From: Bacteriovoracaceae bacterium
Lineage (GTDB): Bacteria; Bdellovibrionota; Bacteriovoracia; Bacteriovoracales; Bacteriovoracaceae
Assembly: GCA_024711325.1 (NCBI GenBank)
Contig: JANJTC010000002.1
Span: 124,001-188,000 of the forward strand
Length of the DNA stretch: 64,000 nt
Reading direction: 5' to 3'
How positions within the stretch are numbered: position 1 is the stretch's first letter; each line of letters starts with the position of its first letter. A model generated the notes under the pieces. It was not told the origin of the DNA. It saw only the letters and a program-made list of their open reading frames with translations, and searched no databases. Shown one piece after another: positions 35,482 to 45,019 of this stretch. The position numbers were made by a program, and so were the translations under genes.

Positions 35482-36363
35482 TTATTCGGGAAGCACAAGA
35501 ATGTTTCCATCAAATTCTTGAAGAATTCCTTTGCTGGTTGAGCCCACGAAGAATTTTTCAATCGCTCCACGATTGTGTTTAGAGACGATGGCCAGGTCAG
35601 CTTTATATTCAATCAAGGCCTTACCAAGAGCTTTGGCCGTTGGAAGACTTGAGATTTCCACCTGAATATCAGCTTCTGATAGACCTTCTGACTCTTTTAA
35701 GATGAAAGCTGTGGCGTTCTCGGTGATTTGCATTCTTTCCTGCTCACTGAACTTATAAGTCGGCATGACAAAGGGTGCATTCATCAATGATTCGGAAGAT
35801 AAGTCAGGGATCAAAGTCAGAAATTGAGATTTAGCATTAAAAGAACTCGCAAGATCTTTGGTAAAAGCGATGGCCTCTTGTGAAACTCGAGAAGGATCAA
35901 CCAGACAGCTCATCTTTTTTATGGCCTTGCTATTCTTGGCAATCATTACAGGGATGGGAGAAGTGGCAATCATTTTCTCAGCAAAGCTTCCAATTCCAAA
36001 AAGGCCTGTCTGCCCTCTGTGCCCCATGACGAGAAGATCTGCCTTGAGGGCATCGATTTGGGCCATTAATTCTTTTTGAGAATTTCCAAATTTAATGATG
36101 GTTTCAAATTTGACCTTACAACGAAGCATTTGATCATTCATCAATTTATCAAGAGACTCTTGAATCTCTTTTTGGAACTGTCCGAGTAGATTTCTTGCCT
36201 GCATGTCTGTTGCAGGCCAATCCCAGACTGGTGAGACATCAGAAATATGGACCAAAGTGACTGTGCCACCTTGTTTATTTTGAATTTCATTTGCCAGCAG
36301 AACGGCATGGTCTGAATGTTTAGAGAAATCAGTTGCTACCAGTATTTTGTTCATTTTTTTCAT
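35482..36363 (-). CDS. Tandem universal stress protein (UspA family)
   Basis: 293 residues with two Usp domains. The first has KILVATDFSKHSDHAVLLAN and the ATP-binding-type GHRGQTGLFGIGSFAEKMI. The second ends IVSKHNRGAIEKFFVGSTSK. The ATG at 36363 has AAGGATG upstream. It is not coupled to neighbours. A near-palindrome of FNR/CRP type lies about 50 bp upstream. Confidence 0.9.
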   Translation of the reverse strand: MKKMNKILVATDFSKHSDHAVLLANEIQNKQGGTVTLVHISDVSPVWDWPATDMQARNLLGQFQKEIQESLDKLMNDQMLRCKVKFETIIKFGNSQKELMAQIDALKADLLVMGHRGQTGLFGIGSFAEKMIATSPIPVMIAKNSKAIKKMSCLVDPSRVSQEAIAFTKDLASSFNAKSQFLTLIPDLSSESLMNAPFVMPTYKFSEQERMQITENATAFILKESEGLSEADIQVEISSLPTAKALGKALIEYKADLAIVSKHNRGAIEKFFVGSTSKGILQEFDGNILVLPE

Positions 36364-36410
36364 ATTTTCATCCTTATCTAGACTGTACTTTGTTTCCCTG
36401 AGAATATCAT

Positions 36411-36424
36411 ATGATGCATGTCAT
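36411..36424. promoter_or_regulatory. FNR/CRP-like half-palindrome upstream of usp
   Basis: ATGATGCATGTCAT fits TGA-N6-TCA symmetry, close to the FNR/CRP consensus. It is 48 bp upstream of the Usp start. A short site like this can occur by chance. Confidence 0.3.
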
Positions 36425-36556
36425 TCACTTAAGGATTATGTTAATTTTTTGATTCTTTTCCAAAAAATGCTAATGTCCAGATAATGCGGATGGATATAGA
36501 TATGAGAAACACGATTTAGAAAAAAAGAAAGAGCATCAATCATTGGAGAATAGAAA

Positions 36557-36886
36557 ATGTATTTCACGGTCAAAGTTCTAATTTCAGCTATCATCATTGC
36601 AACGGTCACTAAGCTATCCGAGAAGTCGCCTATCGGTGGAGCTCTGCTGAAGTCCTTACCACTAACTTCTCTTTTGGTTTTTCTCTTTATGAAATATGAA
36701 GGTAGGACCAATAAAGAAATCAGTGCAATGTCCTGGGACATCCTGTTTTTAGTGATACCCTCCCTCGTCTTATTCATTGTCCTTCCCATTCTTTTAGACA
36801 AGGGGTGGAGCTTTGCCCTGTCCTTGAGTGTCAGCACCGTTGTGATGTGCTTTACGTATGTGATCACTTTAAAGATAATGACTTGA
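36557..36886 (+). CDS. DUF3147-like small membrane protein
   Basis: 109 residues with four membrane segments. VTKLSEKSPIGGALLKSLPL followed by TSLLVFLF, and VIPSLVLFIVLPILLDKGWS, fit the DUF3147 pattern. Function unknown; perhaps a small transporter-like protein. The next gene's start is 20 bp downstream. Confidence 0.7.
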   Translation: MYFTVKVLISAIIIATVTKLSEKSPIGGALLKSLPLTSLLVFLFMKYEGRTNKEISAMSWDILFLVIPSLVLFIVLPILLDKGWSFALSLSVSTVVMCFTYVITLKIMT

Positions 36887-36906
36887 TATCATTCAGGCAG
36901 GACAAC

Positions 36907-37797
36907 ATGACAAATTCTCCATGGGGACAATTAGAAAAAGATAACTGGTTTAAACAGCAAACCATTAAACGTTCCTATAAAACTGAAGTTCTTCCAAAGA
37001 TTGAAAAACTCAAAGCTTCATTTGATGTCGTTCAATACGGCGCCCTGTCTTATAACCCTGAAATCTATCCAGTCTTTCTCATCCAGTCCCATCACTTTGA
37101 TAAGGCCAAGAAAACCATCCTCATCACCGGTGGGGTTCATGGCTATGAAACCAGCGGTGTGCATGGGGCACTGGCCTTTATGGAAAATGAGGCCCGGAAA
37201 TATACTGATCGATTCAACTTCATCTGCGCTCCTTGTATCAGTCCCTGGGGCTATGAAACGATTAATCGTTGGAACCCTAAGGCAATTGATCCGAACCGCT
37301 CCTTTGTTTCCAATAGTCCTGCTGAAGAATGTTCCTTGTTTTTGAAGGCACTCGATCCGTATGTAAATGATATCCATGCGCACTTCGATCTGCATGAAAC
37401 GACCGATACGGACAACACGGTCTTTCGCTTAGCTAAGAATCAAAGAGACGGTAAAGATGAAGAATTAACTGAAATCCCTGATGGCTTTTATGGAGTAGGG
37501 GATTCTGAGAATCCTTGTCCTGAATTTCAAAAGGCGATTATTGATTCTGTAAAAAAGGTCACTCATATCGCTCCTCCAGATCCTGAGGGAAGAATCATCG
37601 GTGTACCTCTGGAGCAAGAGGGAGTCATTAATTATCCCCTTAAAAAACTCTCACTGTGTGCTGGTTTTTCAAACGCTAAGTACACCACTACGACAGAAGT
37701 CTACCCCGACAGTCCCAAGGTGACTGATGCCATTTGTATCGAGGCCCAGGTCGCGGCGATTCGAGGTGGACTGGATTATCTTAAATGCGCGAACTAA
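36907..37797 (+). CDS. M14-family zinc carboxypeptidase-like protein, cytosolic
   Basis: 296 residues from the ATG at 36907, which has AGGAC upstream; an earlier start at 36805 would overlap the DUF3147 gene. Zinc ligands are visible in TGGVHGYETSG (HxxE) and in IHAHFDLHET, with the substrate Arg in DPNRSF. This is the M14 / succinylglutamate desuccinylase-like fold. There is no signal peptide. It overlaps the next small gene by 13 nt. Confidence 0.85.
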   Translation: MTNSPWGQLEKDNWFKQQTIKRSYKTEVLPKIEKLKASFDVVQYGALSYNPEIYPVFLIQSHHFDKAKKTILITGGVHGYETSGVHGALAFMENEARKYTDRFNFICAPCISPWGYETINRWNPKAIDPNRSFVSNSPAEECSLFLKALDPYVNDIHAHFDLHETTDTDNTVFRLAKNQRDGKDEELTEIPDGFYGVGDSENPCPEFQKAIIDSVKKVTHIAPPDPEGRIIGVPLEQEGVINYPLKKLSLCAGFSNAKYTTTTEVYPDSPKVTDAICIEAQVAAIRGGLDYLKCAN

Positions 37798-38015
37798 GAC
37801 AGGGAAAGATCGAGGGGAGGATTTATCTCTTTCCGGTTCCGGTTGATAAAGACAGGAAGTATCTGATCTATTGTTCGAATGAAAGCGAGGCGCAGACCAT
37901 TACCGAGGCGGTAAGGACTGGAAAAGTCACCCATCCGGATCTGATAAGTGAGCACTTTGTTTTTCTCACTTATCATACGGATAAACAGACTAAGATTTTT
38001 GTATTTAAATATTAA
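37785..38015 (+). CDS. Small conserved-looking protein, unknown
   Basis: 76 residues, soluble, with alternating beta-type stretches (GRIYLFPVPV; YLIYCSN; FVFLTYHTDKQTKIFVFK). It overlaps the end of the M14-like gene, so translation is probably coupled. It also meets the convergent hemerythrin gene by 4 bp. No family was recognised. Confidence 0.5.
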   Translation: MRELRQGKIEGRIYLFPVPVDKDRKYLIYCSNESEAQTITEAVRTGKVTHPDLISEHFVFLTYHTDKQTKIFVFKY

Positions 38016-38482
38016 ACTCTTCTTCTGACTGAAAGCAGCCCTTTTGCGATCATAAAAATAAATTTCTCTTCAAGTTCTACATGTTCCCGATACAGTTCAA
38101 CGAAATCTATAAGATCATGTCCCAGCATCCTGATATCTTTTGCAGCTGAAGCTTGAGAGATCTTTTCAACCTGTTGGTTGATATTCTCCATCAGCACTTC
38201 CAGTTTGTGGTGCTCATCGCGTATGCGGTCGATAATGTCATGATCAACCGTTGTGTTTTGATTGAGCATCCATTCATAGAGGATGGAGTCTTCTCTTTTG
38301 TGATGATCGGGCAATAAAAAATTCTTTAAGTTCTTGAAGGCCGGAACTACCGTCGCCTGAAAATTTGATTCACCTTGAATCAACTCTTCGAGAACACTAA
38401 GTTCTGAGAGAATTTTCTTGTGTTCGATGGTTAAAGTGGCCAGAGTGTTTTCTAAGGTCGTCAGTTGTTCCACGGACTTCAT
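38012..38482 (-). CDS. Hemerythrin (HHE) domain protein
   Basis: 156 residues forming a helical bundle with the di-iron ligand pattern: EHKKIL, HHKREDSILYEWM, DEHHKLE and HVELEEKFIF. Such proteins bind oxygen, NO or iron, or protect Fe-S clusters from oxidation. It is encoded 4 bp after a ferredoxin gene on the same strand, which itself faces korAB, so a role near oxygen-sensitive Fe-S enzymes is likely. Confidence 0.88.
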   Translation of the reverse strand: MKSVEQLTTLENTLATLTIEHKKILSELSVLEELIQGESNFQATVVPAFKNLKNFLLPDHHKREDSILYEWMLNQNTTVDHDIIDRIRDEHHKLEVLMENINQQVEKISQASAAKDIRMLGHDLIDFVELYREHVELEEKFIFMIAKGLLSVRRRV

Positions 38483-38486
38483 AGGA

Positions 38487-38729
38487 TTAACTCTCTTTTT
38501 TAATAGAACCTACTGAGCAGGAGTCGGCCATGTCTTCACATTGACGAATTTCCTCGGCATTTTCAGGTTGACGATAAAGGTAAGCATTACCATCTTCGTC
38601 GTCTTTAAATAGCTGAGGAGCGTCTGTGTAACAGATAGCGCAGGCAATACAACCTTCGCCATTAGGATCATCGGGATGAGTTGTGTACCAGGCACCGGGA
38701 ACTGTTTTAGGGTGTTTTAAATTAGACAC
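38487..38729 (-). CDS. Single-cluster ferredoxin
   Basis: 80 residues. The cluster ligands are in GCIACAIC (CxxCxxC) with a fourth Cys in DSCSVGSI. This is the short 4Fe-4S ferredoxin type related to that of Thermotoga and Desulfovibrio. It is divergent from korAB across 131 bp and is a plausible electron acceptor for that enzyme. Confidence 0.85.
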   Translation of the reverse strand: MSNLKHPKTVPGAWYTTHPDDPNGEGCIACAICYTDAPQLFKDDEDGNAYLYRQPENAEEIRQCEDMADSCSVGSIKKES

Positions 38730-38791
38730 GTGCTACCTCAAAGATGCAGTTAATTATTAATTGTATTTTATTCGAAATCTCAGATCTGAAC

Positions 38792-38805
38792 ATGACCTAG
38801 ATCAG
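38792..38805. promoter_or_regulatory. FNR/CRP-like site between ferredoxin and korA
   Basis: ATGACCTAGATCAG has the TGA-N6-TCA symmetry also seen upstream of the usp gene at 36411. It lies in the divergent space. Weak evidence alone. Confidence 0.3.
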
Positions 38806-38860
38806 TGTCTCGCCGTTATTCTTATCAGATAATCCACGCATATCTTTTTAAGGAGGTCGC

Positions 38861-40708
38861 ATGACCAGCTCAAATTCTATTGATAGTGTAGTCATTCGTT
38901 TTGCCGGAGATTCCGGTGACGGAATGCAATTGACCGGTACTCAGTTTTCAAATACTTCCGCAGTGATGGGAAATGATATTGCTACGTTCCCTGATTATCC
39001 TTCAGAGATTCGAGCTCCTTCCGGAACGATTGCCGGTGTTTCTGGTTTCCAGGTGCACATTGGGGCCACGGAAATTTTCACTCCCGGTGATGAGGTTGAT
39101 ATGCTGGTGGCGATGAATCCAGCTGCTCTTAAGGCAAATCTTCACGCTGTGAAACCTTCTGGATACATTGTGGTTAACATTGATGCCTTCACTGAGAAAA
39201 ATCTCGAGAAGGCTAAGTATGCAGTTAGTCCCCTTGAGGACGGAAGCCTTCAAAACTATCGTGTGATTCAAGCGCCTATTACGAGTCAGACAATTGAGGC
39301 CTTGAAAGAAGTCGCCGTTGATTCCAAGACGAAAGATCGCTGCAAAAACTTCTACGCTCTAGGTATGACTTATTATTTTTATAGTCGTTCAAATGACACT
39401 ACCATCAAGTGGATCGAGCAGAAGTTTAAGAACAAGCCTGATATCATCAAGGCCAACATTGCGGCCCTTAAAGCAGGCGAATGTTTCGCCGAAAATACTG
39501 AAACCGTCATTTCTACTTATACTGTGCCTGTGGCGAAGATTCCTACTGGGGACTACCGCCAGATTGATGGGAACACCGCTACTGCCTGGGGTCTTATTCG
39601 TGCCGCTGAAATGGCAAAGTTGCCACTCTTCCTGGGAAGTTATCCTATTACGCCAGCGACAGATATTCTCCACGAACTCGCTAAGCATAAAGAGTTTGGC
39701 GTGAAGACCTTTCAGGCCGAAGATGAGATTGCTGGTATCTGTTCGGCCATTGGTGCCGCTTGTGCTGGATCTCTGGCAGTGACCACTTCGTCAGGTCCTG
39801 GTATGGCACTTAAGACTGAGGCCATTGGTTTAGCGATCAGTTATGAACTTCCGCTTGTGATCGTGAATGTGCAGCGAGGGGGACCTTCTACGGGGCTACC
39901 GACTAAGACTGAGCAGTCCGATCTCTTTCAGGCAATTTGGGGCAGAAACGGTGAAGCTCCGTTGGTTGTCATCGCAGCTTCTCGACCGAATGATTGTTTT
40001 GCTTCTGCTTATGAAGCGGCCAGAATTGCTCTTCAGCACATGATCCCGGTAATCCTTTTAACTGACGGATACATTGCCAATGGTGCCGAGCCATGGAAGA
40101 TTCCGGATGTGTCTACTCAGTTCGGTCCGATTCAGCACCGGATGATTGATTTAGAGAAAATCGACAAGGCAACTTTCCATTACATGAACCGCGATGAAAA
40201 AACTCTGGCGCGTCCTTGGGTAGTACCAGGAATGCCAGGACTAGAATTCCGTATGGGTGGTCTTGAGAAAGATATCAAGACTGGCTGTGTGAGCACAGAT
40301 CCCCGGAACCACGAACTCATGTGTCACCTACGTCAGAAGAAAGTTGATCTGGTGGCCGAAAATATTCCGCTCCAGACTCTTGAAGGAGCAGACTCGGGCG
40401 ATCTATTGGTGGTTTCGTGGGGAGGAACTTACGGATCTTGTTATATGGCCGTAAAAAAGCTTCAGGCCGAAGGCAAGAAGATCTCTCACATGCATCTTAA
40501 GTACCTCAATCCAATGCCTAAGAACGTAGAAACTATTCTTAAAAACTTCAACAAGATCATCATCCCTGAGCTCAACTTAGGACAGCTTAAGACTGTGATC
40601 AATGCGAAGTTTGGCGTTAAGGCCAAAGGATATAACAAGGTCCAGGGTCTGCCGTTTAAAATCAGCGAACTCGTGGAAGTATTTAATCAGGAACTCATCA
40701 AGGAATAA
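38861..40708 (+). CDS. korA: 2-oxoacid:ferredoxin oxidoreductase, fused gamma-alpha subunit
   Basis: 615 residues. The N-terminal gamma domain (RFAGDSGDGMQLTGTQFSN) is fused to the alpha (pyrimidine-binding) domain, which has TTSSGPGMALKTEAIGLAIS. This is the usual KorA fusion of the 2-oxoglutarate enzyme. It oxidises a 2-oxoacid with CoA and passes electrons to ferredoxin. A near-perfect ribosome site, AAGGAGGT at 38850-38857, suggests high expression. korB follows 3 nt after the stop. 2-oxoglutarate is the likely substrate. Confidence 0.93.
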   Translation: MTSSNSIDSVVIRFAGDSGDGMQLTGTQFSNTSAVMGNDIATFPDYPSEIRAPSGTIAGVSGFQVHIGATEIFTPGDEVDMLVAMNPAALKANLHAVKPSGYIVVNIDAFTEKNLEKAKYAVSPLEDGSLQNYRVIQAPITSQTIEALKEVAVDSKTKDRCKNFYALGMTYYFYSRSNDTTIKWIEQKFKNKPDIIKANIAALKAGECFAENTETVISTYTVPVAKIPTGDYRQIDGNTATAWGLIRAAEMAKLPLFLGSYPITPATDILHELAKHKEFGVKTFQAEDEIAGICSAIGAACAGSLAVTTSSGPGMALKTEAIGLAISYELPLVIVNVQRGGPSTGLPTKTEQSDLFQAIWGRNGEAPLVVIAASRPNDCFASAYEAARIALQHMIPVILLTDGYIANGAEPWKIPDVSTQFGPIQHRMIDLEKIDKATFHYMNRDEKTLARPWVVPGMPGLEFRMGGLEKDIKTGCVSTDPRNHELMCHLRQKKVDLVAENIPLQTLEGADSGDLLVVSWGGTYGSCYMAVKKLQAEGKKISHMHLKYLNPMPKNVETILKNFNKIIIPELNLGQLKTVINAKFGVKAKGYNKVQGLPFKISELVEVFNQELIKE

Positions 40709-40711
40709 ATT

Positions 40712-41719
40712 ATGTCAGAAGCATGTTATACCAGAAAAGATTTGTGCAGCGATCAGGAAGTAAAATGGTGTCCTGGTTGCGGTGACTACGTCATCTTAGC
40801 AAGCCTCCAACAGGCGATAGTGAACACCGGAAAAAAGAAAGAAGACATCGTGTGTGTCTCAGGGATCGGGTGTTCTTCTCGTTTGCCTTATTACATGGAT
40901 ACCTATGGTTTCCACACCATTCACGGCCGGGCACCATCAATTGCCAGCGGTGTGAAACTCTCAAATCCGAATCTCTCGGTATGGGTTATCACAGGGGATG
41001 GAGATGGGCTCTCGATTGGTGGTAACCACTTCATTCACGCCATGAGAAGAAACATTAATATGAATGTGCTTCTCTTTAATAACCAGATCTACGGACTCAC
41101 TAAAGGGCAGTATTCTCCAACCTCTGAGCAGGGGAAGGTCACTAAGTCTTCACCATACGGCTCTCTGGACCGGACTTTCCGTCCCGGAATTTTAGCACTG
41201 GGCTCCGGTTGCACTTTTCTCGCCAAAGCGCTGGATAGTGACCCGAAAGGCATGACTGAAGTGATGACTGCCGCTGATTTACATCGAGGCACTTCCTTCA
41301 TTGAGGTGTATCAGAACTGTGTGATCTTCAATGATAAGGCCCATGACCACTACGCCAACCGCGCGACCCGTGCCGACACCACGCTGATGGTGGAACATGG
41401 AAAACCGATGATCTTTGGTAAGGAAAAAAATAAGGGCATTCGACTCAATGGCCTAAAACTTGAAGTGGTTGAGCTTGGCGATAAGTATCAGGAGTCTGAT
41501 CTTTTGGTGCACGACAAACACAATGAGGCCCTGGCCTATATGCTGGTAGATGCGAGTCAGCCTCCTCATTTCCCAATGGTACTGGGAGTGCTTTACCAAA
41601 AAGAGCTTGAGACTTACGAGTTCATGATGGAAGAGCAGCTCAAAACTGTTAAGGCCAAAAAAGGCGATGGAAACTTCAAAGAGCTTCTTTACTCAGGCGA
41701 GACTTGGTCAGTTAAATAA
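40712..41719 (+). CDS. korB: 2-oxoacid:ferredoxin oxidoreductase, TPP-binding beta subunit
   Basis: 335 residues. It has the Cys motif KWCPGCGDY, VSGIGCSSRLPYY with a further cluster Cys, and the TPP-binding VITGDGDGLSIGGNHFIHAM ending NNQIYGLTKGQ. It is the partner of KorA, forming the TPP/Fe-S core. The enzyme is oxygen-sensitive, which fits the hemerythrin gene nearby. No separate delta ferredoxin-like subunit is present, as usual for this type. Confidence 0.94.
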   Translation: MSEACYTRKDLCSDQEVKWCPGCGDYVILASLQQAIVNTGKKKEDIVCVSGIGCSSRLPYYMDTYGFHTIHGRAPSIASGVKLSNPNLSVWVITGDGDGLSIGGNHFIHAMRRNINMNVLLFNNQIYGLTKGQYSPTSEQGKVTKSSPYGSLDRTFRPGILALGSGCTFLAKALDSDPKGMTEVMTAADLHRGTSFIEVYQNCVIFNDKAHDHYANRATRADTTLMVEHGKPMIFGKEKNKGIRLNGLKLEVVELGDKYQESDLLVHDKHNEALAYMLVDASQPPHFPMVLGVLYQKELETYEFMMEEQLKTVKAKKGDGNFKELLYSGETWSVK

Positions 41720-41886
41720 AGTTTAAAGGGTTGGGTTTCTGTTTTTGCAGGAATCTAACCCAAAACTTCTCCACAGTTGTATCTAGCGTTATTCTCATCT
41801 GAATATCTTTAAATTGTCAGGCATATTTTTTTTCATCATACTTTAATGGTGATCTTTTTATTGCATCTCATTCAAGCGAGGACGTT

Positions 41887-43017
41887 TTGAAGTTATTCAT
41901 TCTATTGTCATTAGTTTTATCTCATAGTGTACTTGGGGCCAGTTCTGGACTGGTGAAATTCGACTCCGGTATAGGGCAAGAGCTTGATTCTGACTGTCAA
42001 ATGGAGGTCTTAAACCCGCATTTAGGGGGAGACATCTTTTATGTCAAATGTAGTGAAGAATTAAAAGTTACTCATGAATCCAATCAAATCTGGCAACTCG
42101 CTACTACCAATGATCCTGAAAGTTCTGATCAATGGGCCCTGGAGACGCAAAACATTTATAAGTGGTGGGAAGCGGGAAGAGTCGGTAGCGCGGCAGTAAC
42201 TGTTGCAATCATTGACTCTGGCGTAAATGTTGAACATGAAGATTTTGATTCTTCCCTTTTTGTGAACTCAAAAGAGATTAATAATAACGGAATCGATGAT
42301 GATCAAAATGGATACATCGATGACTATTACGGCTGGAATGCAGTGGACAACAATACTGTACTTTCTGATCCCTACAATCACGGCAACGGTATCGCGGGTG
42401 TCATCGGTGCCAAATCCAACAATTCAATTGGTATTGCTGGTCTGAACTGGAAGGTTAAAATTGTTCCGGTCAAATTTATCGGAGGAAGTGGTGGGGGAAC
42501 CACGGACATTGCCATTAAGTCCATTGACTATGCTGTGGCCAGAGGGGCCAGGATTATTAATCTAAGTTGGGGTGGATATAACGATAGCCCGCTATTAAAA
42601 GAAGTGATGGAGAGATGCCGGAAGTTAGGAGTCTTGTTTATCGCAGCTTCCGGAAATGAGAAAAATGACAATGATACAAAACCATTTTATCCAGCAAGCT
42701 TCGAACTCGATAACATTATCTCAGTAGGCTCCATTAGTTTTCACAAAAGTCTCAGTGACTTTTCAAATTTTGGAAAGAAGACAGTTCACGTGTTAGCACC
42801 AGGTGAGAGTATTCTTACGACGGTGAGTACGGCCCGTTACGGCTACCAGAAAGGCACCTCATTTGCGGCTCCCCAGATTACAGGAGTGGCGGCACTTATA
42901 TGGGCCCAGTATCCTGAATGGTCTTACCAAGAGGTAAAAAACTTCATCATGCAAAAGTGCGTTCAGAGTGAAGATTTGAAAGAGAAAGTGCTTTGCGGTG
43001 GGTATTTTAGCTTTTAG
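41887..43017 (+). CDS. Secreted subtilisin-like serine protease (S8)
   Basis: 376 residues from a TTG start with GAGG upstream. A signal peptide (FILLSLVLSHSVLGA) and a short propeptide-like region precede the catalytic domain: Asp in VAIIDSGVN (about 110), His in YNHGNGIAGVI (about 165), Ser in GTSFAAPQITG (about 325). The oxyanion Asn sits in AASGNE. The triad is intact. It is probably exported, and could be digestive in a predatory bacterium. Confidence 0.92.
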   Translation: MKLFILLSLVLSHSVLGASSGLVKFDSGIGQELDSDCQMEVLNPHLGGDIFYVKCSEELKVTHESNQIWQLATTNDPESSDQWALETQNIYKWWEAGRVGSAAVTVAIIDSGVNVEHEDFDSSLFVNSKEINNNGIDDDQNGYIDDYYGWNAVDNNTVLSDPYNHGNGIAGVIGAKSNNSIGIAGLNWKVKIVPVKFIGGSGGGTTDIAIKSIDYAVARGARIINLSWGGYNDSPLLKEVMERCRKLGVLFIAASGNEKNDNDTKPFYPASFELDNIISVGSISFHKSLSDFSNFGKKTVHVLAPGESILTTVSTARYGYQKGTSFAAPQITGVAALIWAQYPEWSYQEVKNFIMQKCVQSEDLKEKVLCGGYFSF

Positions 43018-43035
43018 GCCGTAAGGAACACGCCG

Positions 43036-44082
43036 ATGGAATGGTACAAAGAAACCTATGAAGACTCCCGCCAGGCCTTCCTTGATCTGGCGAACGCTTC
43101 AGGCGGAGAAATTCATTCCCATAAAGTGCCAGGTCAATTTGAATCGGATTTGTCATTTGAAACTCTTTATTTCCCCCCGGTATCGGGAAATAAAGAGAGG
43201 CTCCTGATCTTAACTTCCGGGATCCACGGGATTGAGGGATTCGCTGGAAGTGCCCTGCAAAGATATTTCATCGCGAACGATTTCTTTAATCTTAAGGATG
43301 AAAAGACAGGAATTCTCATCATCCATGGAATTAATCCCTTCGGCTTTAAGTATGAAAAAAGAGTAACGGAGAGTAACGTCGATCTTAATCGGAATTTTGA
43401 TGTCTCAGAGGAATTGTTTCATCTTGAGAATCCTGGATATGCTGAACTTTATCCTTTTCTTAATCCTAAAAAACCTTACTCGAAGTTTTCTTTTTATAGG
43501 ACGGCCATCTTCTATATCCTGAAGTACGGAATGGATAGTTTAAGAAAAGCGATACTAAAAGGTCAGTACCAATTTCCTAATGGCATTTTTTTCGGCGGCA
43601 AGAGTTTTGAACCGCAGGTTTCCTTAATCCGGAATGAAGTGGCAAAAATTGGCGAGGGGTATGGAAAGGTTCTTCTGGTAGATCTTCATACTGGTTATGG
43701 AAAGCGCGGAAAACTTCATCTCTTGGGTGATCGTTCACCTTTTATCGATCAGCAGTACATGAATGATGTCTTCCGAGAGCATTCTATTGATTACGGGCAG
43801 AAGAAAGATTTCTACGCAGTGACCGGAGGGTTTACCGTCTTCATGGCGAAGCTCTTTTATGGCAAAGCAAAATTTGCTGGAATCGTCTTTGAATTTGGAA
43901 CGATTGATAGTCATAAGCCTCTAGGTTCTCTGGATTCGCTCTACCGGATGGTCAATGCCGGTCAGGACAAGGAAACTTTTAGGGAAATGTTTTATCCCCG
44001 CTCACCTAAATGGCGAAAAACAGTCATGGAGCAGTTCAGAGGAAATCTGGAAAAAATTGTTCGTAACTGGACTATTCGGTAA
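43036..44082 (+). CDS. DUF2817/M14-like metallopeptidase, cytosolic
   Basis: 348 residues. SGIHGIEGFAGSALQ has the HxxE zinc motif and VDLNRNFD the Arg pocket. A third zinc His lies in LLVDLHTGYG, and GIVFEFGT carries the catalytic Glu region. These match the DUF2817 family of M14-type peptidases. There is no signal peptide. It begins 18 bp after the subtilisin stop, so the two may be co-transcribed. Confidence 0.85.
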   Translation: MEWYKETYEDSRQAFLDLANASGGEIHSHKVPGQFESDLSFETLYFPPVSGNKERLLILTSGIHGIEGFAGSALQRYFIANDFFNLKDEKTGILIIHGINPFGFKYEKRVTESNVDLNRNFDVSEELFHLENPGYAELYPFLNPKKPYSKFSFYRTAIFYILKYGMDSLRKAILKGQYQFPNGIFFGGKSFEPQVSLIRNEVAKIGEGYGKVLLVDLHTGYGKRGKLHLLGDRSPFIDQQYMNDVFREHSIDYGQKKDFYAVTGGFTVFMAKLFYGKAKFAGIVFEFGTIDSHKPLGSLDSLYRMVNAGQDKETFREMFYPRSPKWRKTVMEQFRGNLEKIVRNWTIR

Positions 44083-44158
44083 TTTTTACACAGAAACCTC
44101 TCTTGGAATAAATCTAGCTTATATTCTTCTTAATTAAAGACATTCAAAAGAGGCCACT

Positions 44159-44977
44159 ATGAAAACTATCCTCGTAACCATTGCCTTAATGGCATCAGCT
44201 CAATCCTTTGCACAATTTAATCCACTTCAGAAACTTGAAGCAGGAAGGGCCAACTATAAAAAGACTCTTGAAGCGAATCAAAGGGATGCTGACAGAATTG
44301 AGGCGATTAAGCAGCAGCTCGCCGAGAGGGCCATTGAGCTATCGACAAAAAACCCAATTGAAGTTACTGCAGTATGTAGCAAAGATCTAATAAGAAACAC
44401 TAAAGAAATGACCAACGTTTTTACGAATGCCAATCAAAATGAAGTTATTCGAATGGACAAAAAACTCGAAGAGCTTGAAGTTAATGTTGGAAAGTATATG
44501 AGTGCTGAGCAGTGTGATGCCTGTGATGCTGATATCAGACAAGAAACTCTTGAGAGATATGCCGGAAAGATCAATCAAAATGTTGAGGATCTTGGAAGAT
44601 TCCGGGAACTCAATTCTCAAGAGGCCACAACTCAAATCATGAAAAATACGTCATGCAAGTTTGATCAATATTTCTCTATTACAGATTCTGCCAAATTCAT
44701 TAAGCTTAAAAATTGGAGTTTTGGTGACTATAGGATTGGTTTGAATTCGCTGGATATTTTAAGCAACGAGTATGATGAGACAATTGAATACATTACTCGT
44801 CATGCTCCCATTGATCTTAAGAGAGGAGCTACCAGGATTGGTAAGGCCAATTCAGTCTTTAGAAATGGTTCCGTGAGAATTACTCTGGAATATGATTACT
44901 CATTTATCACAGGTCATGACAATGTAACCCATCCAGAAGGTAACCCAGTTAAAATCATTCACTCTGCTTTAAAATAA
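44159..44977 (+). CDS. Exported protein with coiled-coil region, unknown
   Basis: 272 residues with a signal peptide (ILVTIALMASAQSFAQ). A long helical region (KLEAGRANYKKTLEANQRDA onward) and Cys in AVCSKD, QCDACD and TSCKF follow. The C-terminal part looks like a beta domain. No family was recognised. A strong hairpin follows the gene. Confidence 0.55.
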   Translation: MKTILVTIALMASAQSFAQFNPLQKLEAGRANYKKTLEANQRDADRIEAIKQQLAERAIELSTKNPIEVTAVCSKDLIRNTKEMTNVFTNANQNEVIRMDKKLEELEVNVGKYMSAEQCDACDADIRQETLERYAGKINQNVEDLGRFRELNSQEATTQIMKNTSCKFDQYFSITDSAKFIKLKNWSFGDYRIGLNSLDILSNEYDETIEYITRHAPIDLKRGATRIGKANSVFRNGSVRITLEYDYSFITGHDNVTHPEGNPVKIIHSALK

Positions 44978-44988
44978 ACCTCTTTATT

Positions 44989-45017
44989 CTCCGAAAGGTA
45001 CACTGTACCTTTCGGAG
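44989..45017. terminator. Perfect 13-bp hairpin between convergent genes
   Basis: CTCCGAAAGGTAC and GTACCTTTCGGAG flank a 3-nt loop. It sits between the stops at 44977 and 45020 and probably terminates both transcripts. There is no clean T-run on either side. Confidence 0.7.
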
Positions 45018-45019
45018 GA

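Noticed and set aside
41728-41763. Terminator after korB
   Set aside because: Only an imperfect GGGTT/AACCC pairing with internal mismatches and no T-run on the correct side.
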